Positions 16,969 to 26,635 of a DNA stretch of 64,000 nucleotides are shown here, in pieces. The stretch's first letter is position 1, and the number at the start of each line of letters is the position of its first letter. Location: NCBI GenBank assembly GCA_013289825.1, contig JABCZF010000005.1, forward strand, positions 122,084 to 186,083, written 5' to 3'. A program made the position numbers and the translations under genes. The notes under the pieces were generated by a model. It saw only the letters and a program-made list of their open reading frames with translations, was not told where the DNA came from and did no database searches. The stretch comes from Acidobacteriota bacterium. GTDB taxonomy: Bacteria > Acidobacteriota > Terriglobia > Acidiferrales > UBA7541.

Positions 16969-18627
16969 ATGACGAACGGACCGACACGGCGCGAGTTTCT
17001 CGGCTCGATGGCTGGATTTGCCTTGTTGCCGTTGGAGCAGGAGAAGCCCGAGCTGATTCTGCACAATGCAAACGTTTGGACCGTGAACGCAGCCGAACCG
17101 CGCGCGCAGGCCGTGGCTATCGCGCGAGGCAGATTTCTTGCGGTGGGAAGCAATAGCGATGTGCTGAATCTCGCCGGGACAGGCGTGCAGAAAATCGATC
17201 TTGGCGGAAAAAGTGTGCTTCCTGGGTTTATCGACGCGCACTCTCATCCTTCGGAGGCGGGCAGGTTGCATCTTCGGATGGTGGACTGCGACCTGCGCTC
17301 CATCCAGGCGATTCTCGCAGCATTGCGCGAACGCGCCGCAAAGACTCCGGCTGGCGAATGGGTGCTGGGCTTCAAGTACGACGACACAAAAACGGAAGAA
17401 GGCAGGGCAGTGACGATCGCGGATCTGGATGCGGCTGTGCCGGACCATCCAGTTCACATCCAGCACCGCGGCGGGCATACGTCTTATGCGAATTCGCTGG
17501 CTTTTCGCAATGCGGGGATTGATGAAAAGACGCCCGACCCTCCCGGCGGACAGATTAGTCACGATCCCGCGACGGGAAAATTGAGCGGACGGGTCGCCGA
17601 GAGCGCGAATAACTATTTCAATAAGGTGATTCCGCTGAATTTTTCGCGGGAGGATTGCCGAGAGGGAGTGAAGCTCATTTCCAAGATGCTCGCCCGCTCG
17701 GGAATTACTTCGGCGACCGAAGCACAGGGAGTGCCGGAGGATCTGCGCGCCTATCAGGATGCGCACGAGGCCGGCGAACTGCTGTACCGCGCGTACTGCT
17801 TCATCAATTACCACTTTCTCGATCAGATGCTTGAAGCTGGCGTGCGCACTGGGCTTGGGGACGAATGGGTGCGGGTAGGCGCGGTGAAGCTGGTATGCGA
17901 TGGATCGATTTCCGAGCGTACCGCGCGGCTTTCTGTTCCTTATGAGGGACGGCCGAACGACTACGGCATTCTGGTGATGACGGAAGAGGAGATGTACACC
18001 GAAGGACGCAAAGCACATCTTGCTGGATGGCAGATTGGCACGCACGCAAACGGCGACGTGGGCATTGACACGACGCTGCGCGTTTACGAACGGCTGCAAC
18101 GCGAATCGCCGCGGCGCGACCCGCGCTTCCGGTTGGAGCATTGCACCGTGGTGAATGACGAGTTGATCGCGCGCATCAAGGCGCTTGGCGCTATCCCCAC
18201 GCCGTTTTCGACGTATGTCTACTATCACGGCGAAAAAATGCGTTACTACGGGGCGGACCGCCTGAATCATATGTTTGCTTTGCGGAGCTTCATCGATGCC
18301 GGGATTCGCCCAACGCAAGCATCGGACTATCCACCCGGGCCCTTCGAGCCGATGATGGCTCTCGAATCCGAAGTGACGCGCACGGACAGCAAGGGCAACG
18401 TTTGGGGGCCGAAGCAACGCATCACGATTGAGGAAGCCATCCGCGTGGGCACGTTGCACGGCGCCTACGCGTCTTACGAGGAAAACATCAAAGGGTCCAT
18501 CGAAGCGGGGAAGTTGGCGGACCTGGTGGTGTTGGGTCGCGATCCGCTGCGCGAGAATCCATCGACGCTCGTCACGATTCCGATTGAGCGCACCATGGTT
18601 GGTGGGCGTTGGTCGTTCGAGGCGTGA
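16969..18627 (+). CDS. Amidohydrolase, YtcJ-like
   Basis: 552 residues. The N-terminus TRREFLGSMAGFALLP resembles a twin-arginine signal, so the protein may be exported folded. Metal-dependent hydrolase motifs follow: GFIDAHSHP (first HxH), a central GWQIGTHANGDVGID, RLEHCTVV, and a late aspartate in QASDYPPGPFEP; the C-terminal strand GKLADLVVLGRDPL is the usual composite-domain closure. Substrates of the YtcJ group are mostly unknown amides or N-formyl compounds. The ATG at 16969 is preferred over the GTG six bases earlier. It is convergent with ridA. Confidence 0.88.
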   Translation: MTNGPTRREFLGSMAGFALLPLEQEKPELILHNANVWTVNAAEPRAQAVAIARGRFLAVGSNSDVLNLAGTGVQKIDLGGKSVLPGFIDAHSHPSEAGRLHLRMVDCDLRSIQAILAALRERAAKTPAGEWVLGFKYDDTKTEEGRAVTIADLDAAVPDHPVHIQHRGGHTSYANSLAFRNAGIDEKTPDPPGGQISHDPATGKLSGRVAESANNYFNKVIPLNFSREDCREGVKLISKMLARSGITSATEAQGVPEDLRAYQDAHEAGELLYRAYCFINYHFLDQMLEAGVRTGLGDEWVRVGAVKLVCDGSISERTARLSVPYEGRPNDYGILVMTEEEMYTEGRKAHLAGWQIGTHANGDVGIDTTLRVYERLQRESPRRDPRFRLEHCTVVNDELIARIKALGAIPTPFSTYVYYHGEKMRYYGADRLNHMFALRSFIDAGIRPTQASDYPPGPFEPMMALESEVTRTDSKGNVWGPKQRITIEEAIRVGTLHGAYASYEENIKGSIEAGKLADLVVLGRDPLRENPSTLVTIPIERTMVGGRWSFEA

Positions 18628-18657
18628 ACTTATTTGAGGGCAGGGAATAGGGGCAAT

Positions 18658-18682
18658 TCCGCGAATCATGCCGCATCGCGGA
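18658..18682. terminator. Possible bidirectional hairpin between amidohydrolase and ridA
   Basis: TCCGCGA (18658-18664) and TCGCGGA (18676-18682) form a 7-bp stem in the gap between two convergent genes. No strong thymine run follows on either side, so the assignment as terminator is weak. Confidence 0.35.
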
Positions 18683-18732
18683 TTGTGACGAATCCCCTCA
18701 TGCCGTCAACACCGTTTAATGCGAAGCGGTTG

Positions 18733-19188
18733 TTAGCGCAACTCCGCAATAAGTTCGATTTCGACGCAGGAGCCCAGCGGAATTTGGGCGACGCCGAAGG
18801 CGCTTCTGGCGTGCTGGCCGCGGTTTCCGAAGATTTCACCGAAGAGTTCGGAAGCGCCATTGGCGACCAGATGTTGCTCGGTAAAGGACACTGCGCTGTT
18901 CACCAGCACCATCAGTTTCACGATTCCTACGATGCTGTTTAGATCCCCGGTTGCCGCGTGCAGCGTGCCGAGCAGTTGTATAGCAACGTCTCTGGCCGCT
19001 TCTTTTCCCTGAGCAGTGTTGAGATCGGCGCCTAGCTTTCCCGTCCACGGCTGCCCTTCTTTCTTCGCGATGTGGCCGGAGACGAAGATCAAATTGCCTG
19101 TGCGCACAAATGGCGAGAACGCGGCGGCTGGCGGCGCGACGGGCGGCAGAGAGATTCCCAAGGCACTTAATTTGTCGTAGACAGACAT
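18733..19188 (-). CDS. RidA-family enamine/imine deaminase (YjgF/UK114)
   Basis: 151 residues of the RidA fold, with GNLIFVSGHIA near the N-terminus and the conserved VNSAVSF and GQHARSAFGVAQIPLGSCVEIE segment, whose arginine (HARSAFG) binds the carboxylate of reactive enamines. RidA deaminates 2-aminoacrylate and 2-aminocrotonate, intermediates released by PLP dehydratases. The gene begins 1 base after the threonine dehydratase stop and its ribosome-binding site (AAAGGAGA) is inside that gene's last codons, so the pair is translationally coupled. Confidence 0.93.
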   Translation of the reverse strand: MSVYDKLSALGISLPPVAPPAAAFSPFVRTGNLIFVSGHIAKKEGQPWTGKLGADLNTAQGKEAARDVAIQLLGTLHAATGDLNSIVGIVKLMVLVNSAVSFTEQHLVANGASELFGEIFGNRGQHARSAFGVAQIPLGSCVEIELIAELR

Positions 19189-19189
19189 C

Positions 19190-20209
19190 TCAGTCTCCTT
19201 TAGTCGATTGGAAGGCTACTTGGCTGGTGAAAGGCAGCGAGGGTTCTTTGGAGGTGGCGCCAGCAGCGTGAGCAAAATCAACGGCAGCCGTATTTCCTCC
19301 GCAAACAAGAACGCCGACACGTTCGCCCCTCTGCGGTTTGTAGCGGCCGGAGAGCAGCGCTGCGAAAGCGGCGGCTCCGCCGGGTTCTGCTACGATGCGC
19401 AGCGCTTTCCAGAGGGCCTGCTGGGCTTGCTGAATCGCGGCGTCGGCAACCAGTACAACGCTACTCACAAATCTCTGCGCGATGGGAAACATTAATTCGC
19501 CGATCCGCTTTGGAGCCAGGGAGTCCGCGGCGATTCCTCCTGCAGGACTATCGACGGGACGTCCGGCTTCGAGGGCATTCGTCAGCGTTGGCGCGGCCTC
19601 CGGCTCGACGCCGACAATTTTAATGCGATTCGAATACCAGCAGGCGACGCCACCGATCAGGCCACCGCCGCCGACGGCCACGAGCAACGAGTCCAGATCG
19701 CGACACTGCTGTTCGAATTCAAGTCCGACAGAGCCTTGGCCGAGGATCGTTTCTGGCTGGTCGTAGGCGTGTATGGTAAGCGCCCCCGACTCGGCGGCCC
19801 AGTGTTCGCTGGCGGCCAGTGCTTCGGCGTAGCGCTCGCCGGTCACTACGAGTTCGGCGCCGCAGCCGCGAATGCGCTCGATTTTTTCCGGCGAAGCCAC
19901 CGTGGGGACAAAGATCTTTGCGGGTAAGCCGAGCTTCATCGCGGCAAAAGCAACGGCCGCTCCGTGGTTGCCGCCGGAAGCTGCCACCACGCCGGATCGC
20001 GGAATTTTTCGCAGAAGCAAATTAGCAAACGCTCCGCGCGCTTTGAACGAGCCGGAATGCTGGAGCAGCTCCAGTTTGAAGACCAGCGGGATGGAATCGA
20101 GGCCGAAGTCGCCGCCGTCCGCCTCGATGATTGGCGTGCGACGAATGTGCGGCCGGATGGTTTTTTCCGTTGCGACGATTTGTTCGCGATCGATCTGTGT
20201 AGCGGGCAT
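19190..20209 (-). CDS. Threonine/serine dehydratase (PLP-dependent, IlvA/TdcB type)
   Basis: 339 residues, a catalytic domain without a C-terminal regulatory ACT domain. The PLP lysine is Lys56 in SGSFKARGAF; SGGNHGAAVAFAA holds the cofactor and VGGGGLIGG binds its phosphate. It dehydrates threonine (or serine) to an enamine that becomes 2-oxobutyrate (or pyruvate). The absence of the regulatory domain suggests a catabolic or broad-specificity enzyme. Downstream ridA clears its toxic intermediate. Confidence 0.92.
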   Translation of the reverse strand: MPATQIDREQIVATEKTIRPHIRRTPIIEADGGDFGLDSIPLVFKLELLQHSGSFKARGAFANLLLRKIPRSGVVAASGGNHGAAVAFAAMKLGLPAKIFVPTVASPEKIERIRGCGAELVVTGERYAEALAASEHWAAESGALTIHAYDQPETILGQGSVGLEFEQQCRDLDSLLVAVGGGGLIGGVACWYSNRIKIVGVEPEAAPTLTNALEAGRPVDSPAGGIAADSLAPKRIGELMFPIAQRFVSSVVLVADAAIQQAQQALWKALRIVAEPGGAAAFAALLSGRYKPQRGERVGVLVCGGNTAAVDFAHAAGATSKEPSLPFTSQVAFQSTKGD

Positions 20210-20285
20210 AGGAGTTACCTTAGGAAGCTTAGAGCGCGGCCGGCGCAGTGGCCGGAATGACTTTCGACGAAAAAGATTTGCTTTC

Positions 20286-20313
20286 TTGAGGTCATCGCGA
20301 GTGCTATTATACT
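20286..20313 (+). promoter_or_regulatory. Promoter for the ArsR-type regulator
   Basis: TTGAGG (20286-20291), a 16-base spacer and TATACT (20308-20313) precede the ATG at 20337, predicting a very short leader. The gene has no convincing Shine-Dalgarno close to its start. Confidence 0.45.
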
Positions 20314-20336
20314 TAGGGAGTTGGCTAATTGTCTAT

Positions 20337-20639
20337 ATGAATCTCGAACCGGCGCTTGCAGCACTTTCCAGCACAAGGCGGCTGCAGATTCTCGCCTGGC
20401 TGAAGACTCCGCGGGAACACTTCCCGCCCCAGGTTTACGGCGATCTGGTTAAGGACGGGGTCTGCGGAGTGTTTATGGCCCGGAAAATGCGGGTCAGCCA
20501 GCCCACGGCCAGCGAGCATTTGAAGATACTGCAGCAGGCCGGGTTGGTGCGCGCGAAACGCATCAGACAGTGGACGTTTTATAAGCGAGACGAAGCGCGC
20601 ATCAGAAGGATCAAGAGAATAATCTCTCGGACCATCTAG
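20337..20639 (+). CDS. ArsR-family winged-helix transcriptional regulator
   Basis: 100 residues. LAALSSTRRLQILAWL is the ArsR N-terminal helix, the recognition helix region is QPTASEHLKILQQAGLVRAK, and the wing is RQWTFYKRDE. No cysteine metal site of the CxC type is seen; a lone cysteine occurs in DGVCGVF. The open frame extends to 19872 only because it is antisense to the dehydratase; the ATG at 20337 fits the family. It is divergent from ilvA/ridA and convergent with the efflux operon; the target is unknown. Confidence 0.83.
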   Translation: MNLEPALAALSSTRRLQILAWLKTPREHFPPQVYGDLVKDGVCGVFMARKMRVSQPTASEHLKILQQAGLVRAKRIRQWTFYKRDEARIRRIKRIISRTI

Positions 20640-20655
20640 CGAGGAGCGGAAACGG

Positions 20656-22143
20656 TCAGGGTGCGACTATATCCTTTAGCTTGGGTTTGACCTGCACGAC
20701 CGCAAGGCTCGAAGCATCCCAGCCGCCTCCGAGCGCTTTGACCAGGAGAACGCTGGTGACCAGGCGCTGGCCTTGAATCACAGCGGCTTCCTGCTCATTG
20801 ATCAACAAATTTTGTTGTGCGGTAACGACATCCAGATAGCTGACCAGCCCGCCTCGGTAGCGGTCGAGCGAAAGATCCAGCGTGCGGCGGGCCGCGTCGA
20901 CGGCTTGCTGCTGGGTCTCGCGCGCTTGTTCGAGCACGGTGAGCCCCGTCACATCGTCTTGCACTTCCTCGAAGGCCGTCAGCACCGACTGGCGGTAGTT
21001 CGCCACGTTTACTTCGTAGCCGGATTTTGCAAACTCGACTTGAGCACGGCGTGCTCCGCCGGTGAAAATGCTTTCGGCCACGTTCGCCCCAAGGGCCCAG
21101 AAGGTGCTGGAAACGTTGGCCAGCTTCGCGATATCGGCGGCCTGCCATCCGCCATTTCCAAACAGATTCAGCGAGGGATAGTACGCCGCTTTTGCGACTC
21201 CGATCTCGGCGTTGGCCACGGCCATCTGGCGCTCGGCTTGAGCGATGTCCGGACGCCGCTCAAGCAAATCCGAAGGAAGACCCAAGTCAATCGGCGGCGG
21301 CTCGGCTTTCAGTTCTTTAGCCGGAATGTGGAAGTCCGGCGCGGGTCTGCCGACGAGCACGGCGATGGCATCTTCAAACTGCTTTCGCTGTTGCAACAAA
21401 AGCGTCGCTTGCGTGCGCGTGGTCTGAAGCAGCGTCTCTTCCTGGGCGACATCGAGTCCGGAAGCAACGCCGCCTTTGTGGCGCGAATCGACAAGCTCCA
21501 AGCCGCGGCGCAGCGTGTCTACGGTGCGGTTCAGAATTCCGAGTTCGGAATCGAGTTGCCGAAGCGTAAAATAATCGCCCGCGATCTCCGCGGTGATGAC
21601 TAGACGGACATTTTCGAGGTTGGCGGCGCTGGCCTGGTAGGAGGCTTCCGCCGCTTCGATGGTCCTGCGCCGCTGGCCGAACAAATCCACTTCGTAGCCC
21701 GCGGTAAACGGCAGCGTAAAGGTGTTTTGCGTAACGGGCTTCAGCGCGACCACGGCACCGTTTGTCGGCCGGTTGCCGGAAAGGCGTTGCCGTTCGGCGC
21801 TCGGCGAAACACCCGGCGTGGGAAAATTCGTTGCCACCTGAACGGCCGCCGCAGCGCGCGCCTGATGATAGTTTCCGGTGGCCGCCTCGAGACTCTGGTT
21901 GGCGGCAAGGGCGTCCTTCTCCAGATCGTTCAGTTCGTCGTCGTGAAAAATGCTCCACCATTCCCCCTTGGGGACGGCGTCCTTCGGATCACCTTGCCGC
22001 CAGGGTTCCGACACGTCCCACTTCGCTGTGGTGGGGGCAGTGGCGCGCTGGTACTTGGGGCCAACGGTGCATCCGGCGAGAAACAAAACGAAGCCCGTGG
22101 CACTCAGCAAAGGCAGGAAGATTTTCATCTGGGGCACTACCAT
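20656..22143 (-). CDS. RND efflux outer-membrane factor (NodT/OprM type)
   Basis: 495 residues, the outer-membrane channel of the tripartite pump. The lipobox LAGCTVGPKY marks an OprM-like lipoprotein, and the two OEP repeats are seen as long helical stretches (ATGNYHQARAAAAVQVA..., IAQAERQMAVANAEIGVAKA, LSLDRYRGGLVSYLDVVTAQ). The ATG overlaps the adaptor's stop (TAATG), so it is the last gene of the operon permease-adaptor-channel. Confidence 0.93.
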   Translation of the reverse strand: MVVPQMKIFLPLLSATGFVLFLAGCTVGPKYQRATAPTTAKWDVSEPWRQGDPKDAVPKGEWWSIFHDDELNDLEKDALAANQSLEAATGNYHQARAAAAVQVATNFPTPGVSPSAERQRLSGNRPTNGAVVALKPVTQNTFTLPFTAGYEVDLFGQRRRTIEAAEASYQASAANLENVRLVITAEIAGDYFTLRQLDSELGILNRTVDTLRRGLELVDSRHKGGVASGLDVAQEETLLQTTRTQATLLLQQRKQFEDAIAVLVGRPAPDFHIPAKELKAEPPPIDLGLPSDLLERRPDIAQAERQMAVANAEIGVAKAAYYPSLNLFGNGGWQAADIAKLANVSSTFWALGANVAESIFTGGARRAQVEFAKSGYEVNVANYRQSVLTAFEEVQDDVTGLTVLEQARETQQQAVDAARRTLDLSLDRYRGGLVSYLDVVTAQQNLLINEQEAAVIQGQRLVTSVLLVKALGGGWDASSLAVVQVKPKLKDIVAP

Positions 22144-23405
22144 TACCGCTTCGCTCCGGGCGCTCCGTTCGTGTTCGGAGCTTTGGATGGAGGGGCCTGC
22201 GCCGGTGCTCCGGTCGCGTCTGGCGGTGTGACTTGTTTGACGCGCACGTCTTGACCTTCGTCAAGCGAGTCCGCGGGGTTCAGGACGATCCAGTCGGATG
22301 GCTCGAGGCCTTGCAAAACTTCAAGCGTTGTTCCGTAGTCGCGACCAATGGTCAGTTGGCGGAGGTGAGTCTTGTGATTGGCATCCACCACCACGGCGCG
22401 CAAGCCCTCGGCACGGAAAAGCAGGGCGTTCACCGGCACCTGCACACGGGAAGCTGCGACTTTCACCTGCAAGTGGACCTGAGCATAGCCGCCGGGGAAG
22501 AGTTGGGCGATCTTGTTAGGCACATCCACTTCTGTCAAAAGAGTTCTGGAGTTGGGATCGATGGCTTCTGCAGTGCGGACCACCTTGCCCTGAAAGTTCT
22601 GGCCGGGATACTGCGCCAGCTCGAGAAAGGCTCCCAGTCCCGCGCGAACCGATGGCGAGTACATCTCCGGCACGCTGACGTAAACTCGAATCGGATCGGT
22701 TTGGGCGAGGGTAAAAAGCTCCTGCTGCGAGCCGCCATTGCCCGCGTTGATCAGCGTTCCAGTGTCTATGTTGCGTTTGGTGATGACGCCGCTGAATGGG
22801 GCGTAAACGTGTTTAAAGGATTCCAGTTCCTCGAGCCGCCGCACATTCGCTTCCGAGGATTTGACGGTCGCCGCCTTGGCCTCATAATCTCCGACCGCGT
22901 TATCGACTTCCTGCTTGGAAACTCCATCCGTTTTGATCAGGTCCTGATAGCGCGTCGAGGTGATTCGGGAAAGATTTGCATTGGCCTGGGTGGTATTCAG
23001 GTCGGCGCGTGCCTGGGAAAGCTGTTGATCGACTTCCGGCGTATCGATGTCCGCCAGTAGCTCGCCCTTGGCCACGCGGGTTCCGATATCGTGGTACCAC
23101 TTTTGGAGGTAGCCGTTCGTGCGGGCGTAGATGGGCGATTCCACATAGGCTTGGAGCGTGCCGGGCAGCACCAGGTCTTCCTGGGCGACCTCCGCCGAGG
23201 GATGGGTGACCGCTACCGTAGGGATAGCCAGGGCTTCCGTGTTTTCGGCCAGCGCGTGATACTGCGCGCGGCGCTGGAACAGGGTGAATGCGCCGAAGAT
23301 CACCAGGACAATCACACCGCCAATCAGATACTTGAAAAGCCGCGTGCCTTTCTCGGGCTGCTGGCCTCCTTGCTGGGGTTCCATCTTTCGTCCGCCTTCT
23401 TTCAT
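22143..23405 (-). CDS. RND efflux periplasmic adaptor (membrane fusion protein)
   Basis: 420 residues. A single N-terminal anchor (LFKYLIGGVIVLVIFGAFTL) is followed by the adaptor domains: barrel-lipoyl half-motifs (IYARTNGYLQKWYHDIGTRV and VYAPFSGVITKRNIDTGTLI) flanking an alpha-hairpin, then the beta-barrel and membrane-proximal domains. A Pro/Ala-rich tail closes the protein. It links the inner-membrane permease with the outer-membrane channel encoded on either side. Confidence 0.93.
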   Translation of the reverse strand: MKEGGRKMEPQQGGQQPEKGTRLFKYLIGGVIVLVIFGAFTLFQRRAQYHALAENTEALAIPTVAVTHPSAEVAQEDLVLPGTLQAYVESPIYARTNGYLQKWYHDIGTRVAKGELLADIDTPEVDQQLSQARADLNTTQANANLSRITSTRYQDLIKTDGVSKQEVDNAVGDYEAKAATVKSSEANVRRLEELESFKHVYAPFSGVITKRNIDTGTLINAGNGGSQQELFTLAQTDPIRVYVSVPEMYSPSVRAGLGAFLELAQYPGQNFQGKVVRTAEAIDPNSRTLLTEVDVPNKIAQLFPGGYAQVHLQVKVAASRVQVPVNALLFRAEGLRAVVVDANHKTHLRQLTIGRDYGTTLEVLQGLEPSDWIVLNPADSLDEGQDVRVKQVTPPDATGAPAQAPPSKAPNTNGAPGAKR

Positions 23406-23443
23406 TGTCCGGTACTCCGCACTTTCCGCTAGTGCTCTGCCGT

Positions 23444-26400
23444 CTAGGCTACCGCAGGGGATGGTGATTGGCTACGCTGCTTTCTCCGTTCGCGCCGGCC
23501 GTGAATCATGGAGAAGACGCAAGGAACAAAAAAGAGCGTGGCGAAGGTAGCGAAGAGAAGTCCGCCAATCACAGCGCGACCCAGCGGCGCGTTCTGCTCG
23601 CCGCCCTCGCCGAGACCGATGGCCATCGGGATCATGCCGATAATCATGGCCAGAGCGGTCATAAGCACGGGGCGGACGCGCACAAAGCCCGCTTGCAGGG
23701 CAGCTTCACGCGCGGATTTTCCTTCGCTCATCTGTTCGCGAGCAAACGATACCATCAAGATGCTGTTGGCGGTGGCCACACCCATGCACATGATTGCGCC
23801 GGTGAGCGAAGGCACGCTGAGCGTCGTGTGGGTCAGAAGCAAAATCCAGCAGATGCCTGCGAGAGCGCCCGGCAATGCGGTAATAATGATGAAAGGATCC
23901 AGCCACGACTGGAAGTTCACAACGATCAATAGATACGCGAGGATGATCGCGCCGATCAATCCGTACCCCAGGCCGCGGAACGAGGAGCGCATCGTTTGCA
24001 CCTGGCCGCGAACTTCGATGTGGCTGCCGCGGGGAAGCTCGTTCTTTACGGCGGCCACGCGCTTGAGAACTTCGTCGGAGACGGCTCCCAGGTCCCGGCC
24101 GTCCACCGCCGCGTAGACGTTGATCATGGGTTGCACGTTGTAGTGGGAGATCTCGGCTTGCCTCGCCGTGGTGCTGATGTTCACCAGGTTCCCGATGATT
24201 TGGGGCGGCGTGCCCGGCGCAGTACCGGTCACCGGCGTGTTTTCCAGCGCCTGATAACTGTCCACGCGGTATTGCGGCGATTGCACGGCGACGTTGTAGG
24301 CCACGCCGTTTTTGGGATCGAGCCAGAATGCCGGCGCCGTCTGAAAGCTGGAGCTCAAGGAGACCAGCAGGTTTTGCGCTACGTCCTTGGCTTGCAAGCC
24401 CACGGATTGCGCGCGGGTGCGATCCACATCCATGTGCAGAGTCGGCTCATCGAAAGCCTGCTGCACGTGGACGTCGACGGCCCCGGGAATATGACGAATT
24501 TCTTTCGCGAGCTTTTCCGCCACCACATAGTTGCCGCGCTGGTTCGCTCCTGTTACCGCGACATCGATGGGAGCCGGCGTCCCGAAATTCAAGATTTGGG
24601 TGACGATGTCGGCGGGCTGGAAAAAGAACTGAGTTCCGGGAAATCTTTGCGGCAGTTTTTCGCGAAGCTCGTTGATGTAGGCGCTGGTGGGTTTGCCGCG
24701 CTCTTCTTTCAACTGCACCAGGATTTCGGCGTCAGAGGTGCCGAAAGTACCTGAGTTGCTGTAGCTCAAATTGATGCCGCTGTAGGGCACGCCGATATTG
24801 TCGAGAACCGTTTGCAGTTCTTTAGAGGGGATGGTTTCGCGAATGACGGCGTCCACCTCATCGGCGAGGCGCGCGGTTTCTTCGATGCGCAGCCCGGTGC
24901 GCGCGCGGAAGTGCAAACGAATTTGACCGGCGTCGACCTTGGGGAAGAAGTCCCTGCCGAGAAGCGCGACCAGGCCGACCGAGAGGACACAAAAAATCAG
25001 GAAACAAGCGCCAAACAATTTCGGCCAGTCGAGGACGGACATCAGCCCGCGACGGTAGCCCTCGCGGAATGTCTCGAAGCCGTGCTCGAATTTTTGCTGG
25101 TAGCGGCGAAAAAAACCCTGCCGTTCGCCGACGTGTTCTTCGGGTTTGTACTCGTCTTCGCTGCTCAGAAGGTACATGGCCATAGTCGGGACGATGGTTC
25201 TGGACCAGCCGTAGGAAGCCAGCATGGCGAAGCTGACGGCTTCAGCCAGCGGAACAAACAGGAATTTCGCCACGCCGGAAAGGAAAAACATGGGAAGGAA
25301 GACGATGCAAATGCAAAGCGTGGAAACGAACGCCGGAACGGCTATTTGCTGAGCGCCGTCGAGTATCGCCTGGATCGTTTCCTTTCCCATGGCCAGGTTG
25401 CGATTGATATTTTCGATCTCCACGGTCGCGTCGTCCACCAGAATACCAACGGCCAACGCCAGACCGCCGAGGGTCATGATGTTGATGGTTTCCCCGAGAG
25501 CGCTGAGCATCAGAATGCTCACCAGAATCGACAGTGGAATGGAAACCGCAATGATCAGCGTACTCTTCCAGTTTCCGAGGAAGATCAAAATCATCACGGC
25601 CGTCAAGCACGCGGCGATCAGGGCTTCTCGCAAGACACCCTGAATCGAAGCGCGTACGAAAAGGGATTGATCGAAGAACGTCGATACGTGGAGGCTTTCG
25701 GGCAAAGAAGACGCGTAGTTGGCCAAGACCTGCTTGACGCGGTCTACGATATCGAGCGTCGAGGCGCCGCCGGTCTTGTACGTGCTCATCAGGACGCCGC
25801 GCTGCCCGTTCACGCGGACGACGTTGGTCTGCGGACTGAAGCCGTCGCGAACGTGAGCAACTTCTTTCATGTAAATCGTCGCGCCGTTGACGGTCTTGAT
25901 CGGTAAATCGTTGAGACCCTCCATATTCAGCGGACTACCATTCATCTCGACGAGATATTCGAGGGAGCCGAGTTTCACCGTGCCTGTGGGCAGGATGAGG
26001 TTCTGCGCATTGATGGCGTTGACGATATCCACCGGCGAAAGCCCTTTGGACTGCAGCGCCGCGGAATCGATGTCCACGGAAACCAGGCGCTGTTTTCCTC
26101 CATACGGGAAGGGAAGCGCTGCACCTTGCACCGTGGCAAGCTGTGTACGGATAAAATTGTTTCCGAAGTCGAAGAGCTGTTGCTCGCTCAAACTATCGCT
26201 GGTCAATCCGATTTGAATGACGGGAACGGTTGAAGCGGAAAAGATGGCCACCAGAGGAGGAGTGGTGCCAGGCGGCAGACCTTTCAAAATGGTTTGCGCG
26301 ATGGCGGTGGTCTGGGCCAGTGCGACTTGCACGTTGGCGGTCGGCTGGAAGTAGATTTTCACCACGGCAATGCCGTTAAGAGACTGCGATTCGATGTGCT

Positions 26401-26635
26401 CGACGTCGTTCACCAGCGTCGTGACGGCGCGCTCCGAGTTGCTGGTGATGCGCTGCTCCATCTCCTGGGGCTCAAGTCCCGTATAGGTCCACACCAGGGT
26501 GATCACCGGGATGTTGATTTCTGGAAAAATGTCCGTCGGCGTGCGCATAAGTACGACGGGCGTCAGCAGGATGATGACCAGAGCGAGAACCACAAAGGTG
26601 TAAGGTCTCGCCAGCGCTAATCGGACAATCCACAT
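23444..26635 (-). CDS. RND multidrug efflux permease (AcrB/HAE1-like)
   Basis: 1063 residues, 12 predicted membrane helices and two large periplasmic loops. The proton-relay aspartate pair is present in helix 4 (ALAVGILVDDATVEIENINR), and helix 1 is followed by the family segment PTDIFPEINIPVITL. First gene of the efflux operon, 38 bases before the adaptor. The substrate cannot be read from the sequence; the helix-4 DD pattern and lack of a metal-site signature favour organic compounds over metals. Confidence 0.93.
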   Translation of the reverse strand: MWIVRLALARPYTFVVLALVIILLTPVVLMRTPTDIFPEINIPVITLVWTYTGLEPQEMEQRITSNSERAVTTLVNDVEHIESQSLNGIAVVKIYFQPTANVQVALAQTTAIAQTILKGLPPGTTPPLVAIFSASTVPVIQIGLTSDSLSEQQLFDFGNNFIRTQLATVQGAALPFPYGGKQRLVSVDIDSAALQSKGLSPVDIVNAINAQNLILPTGTVKLGSLEYLVEMNGSPLNMEGLNDLPIKTVNGATIYMKEVAHVRDGFSPQTNVVRVNGQRGVLMSTYKTGGASTLDIVDRVKQVLANYASSLPESLHVSTFFDQSLFVRASIQGVLREALIAACLTAVMILIFLGNWKSTLIIAVSIPLSILVSILMLSALGETINIMTLGGLALAVGILVDDATVEIENINRNLAMGKETIQAILDGAQQIAVPAFVSTLCICIVFLPMFFLSGVAKFLFVPLAEAVSFAMLASYGWSRTIVPTMAMYLLSSEDEYKPEEHVGERQGFFRRYQQKFEHGFETFREGYRRGLMSVLDWPKLFGACFLIFCVLSVGLVALLGRDFFPKVDAGQIRLHFRARTGLRIEETARLADEVDAVIRETIPSKELQTVLDNIGVPYSGINLSYSNSGTFGTSDAEILVQLKEERGKPTSAYINELREKLPQRFPGTQFFFQPADIVTQILNFGTPAPIDVAVTGANQRGNYVVAEKLAKEIRHIPGAVDVHVQQAFDEPTLHMDVDRTRAQSVGLQAKDVAQNLLVSLSSSFQTAPAFWLDPKNGVAYNVAVQSPQYRVDSYQALENTPVTGTAPGTPPQIIGNLVNISTTARQAEISHYNVQPMINVYAAVDGRDLGAVSDEVLKRVAAVKNELPRGSHIEVRGQVQTMRSSFRGLGYGLIGAIILAYLLIVVNFQSWLDPFIIITALPGALAGICWILLLTHTTLSVPSLTGAIMCMGVATANSILMVSFAREQMSEGKSAREAALQAGFVRVRPVLMTALAMIIGMIPMAIGLGEGGEQNAPLGRAVIGGLLFATFATLFFVPCVFSMIHGRRERRKQRSQSPSPAVA

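Noticed and set aside
16681..18669. 662-codon open frame on the minus strand covering the amidohydrolase
   Set aside because: Antisense to a gene with clear hydrolase motifs; His/Arg-rich composition is what antisense of high-GC coding DNA gives. Only its last ~60 codons lie outside the gene and they have no start.
19872..20336. N-terminal extension of the ArsR frame
   Set aside because: Antisense to the threonine dehydratase; a promoter sits between this extension and the true start.
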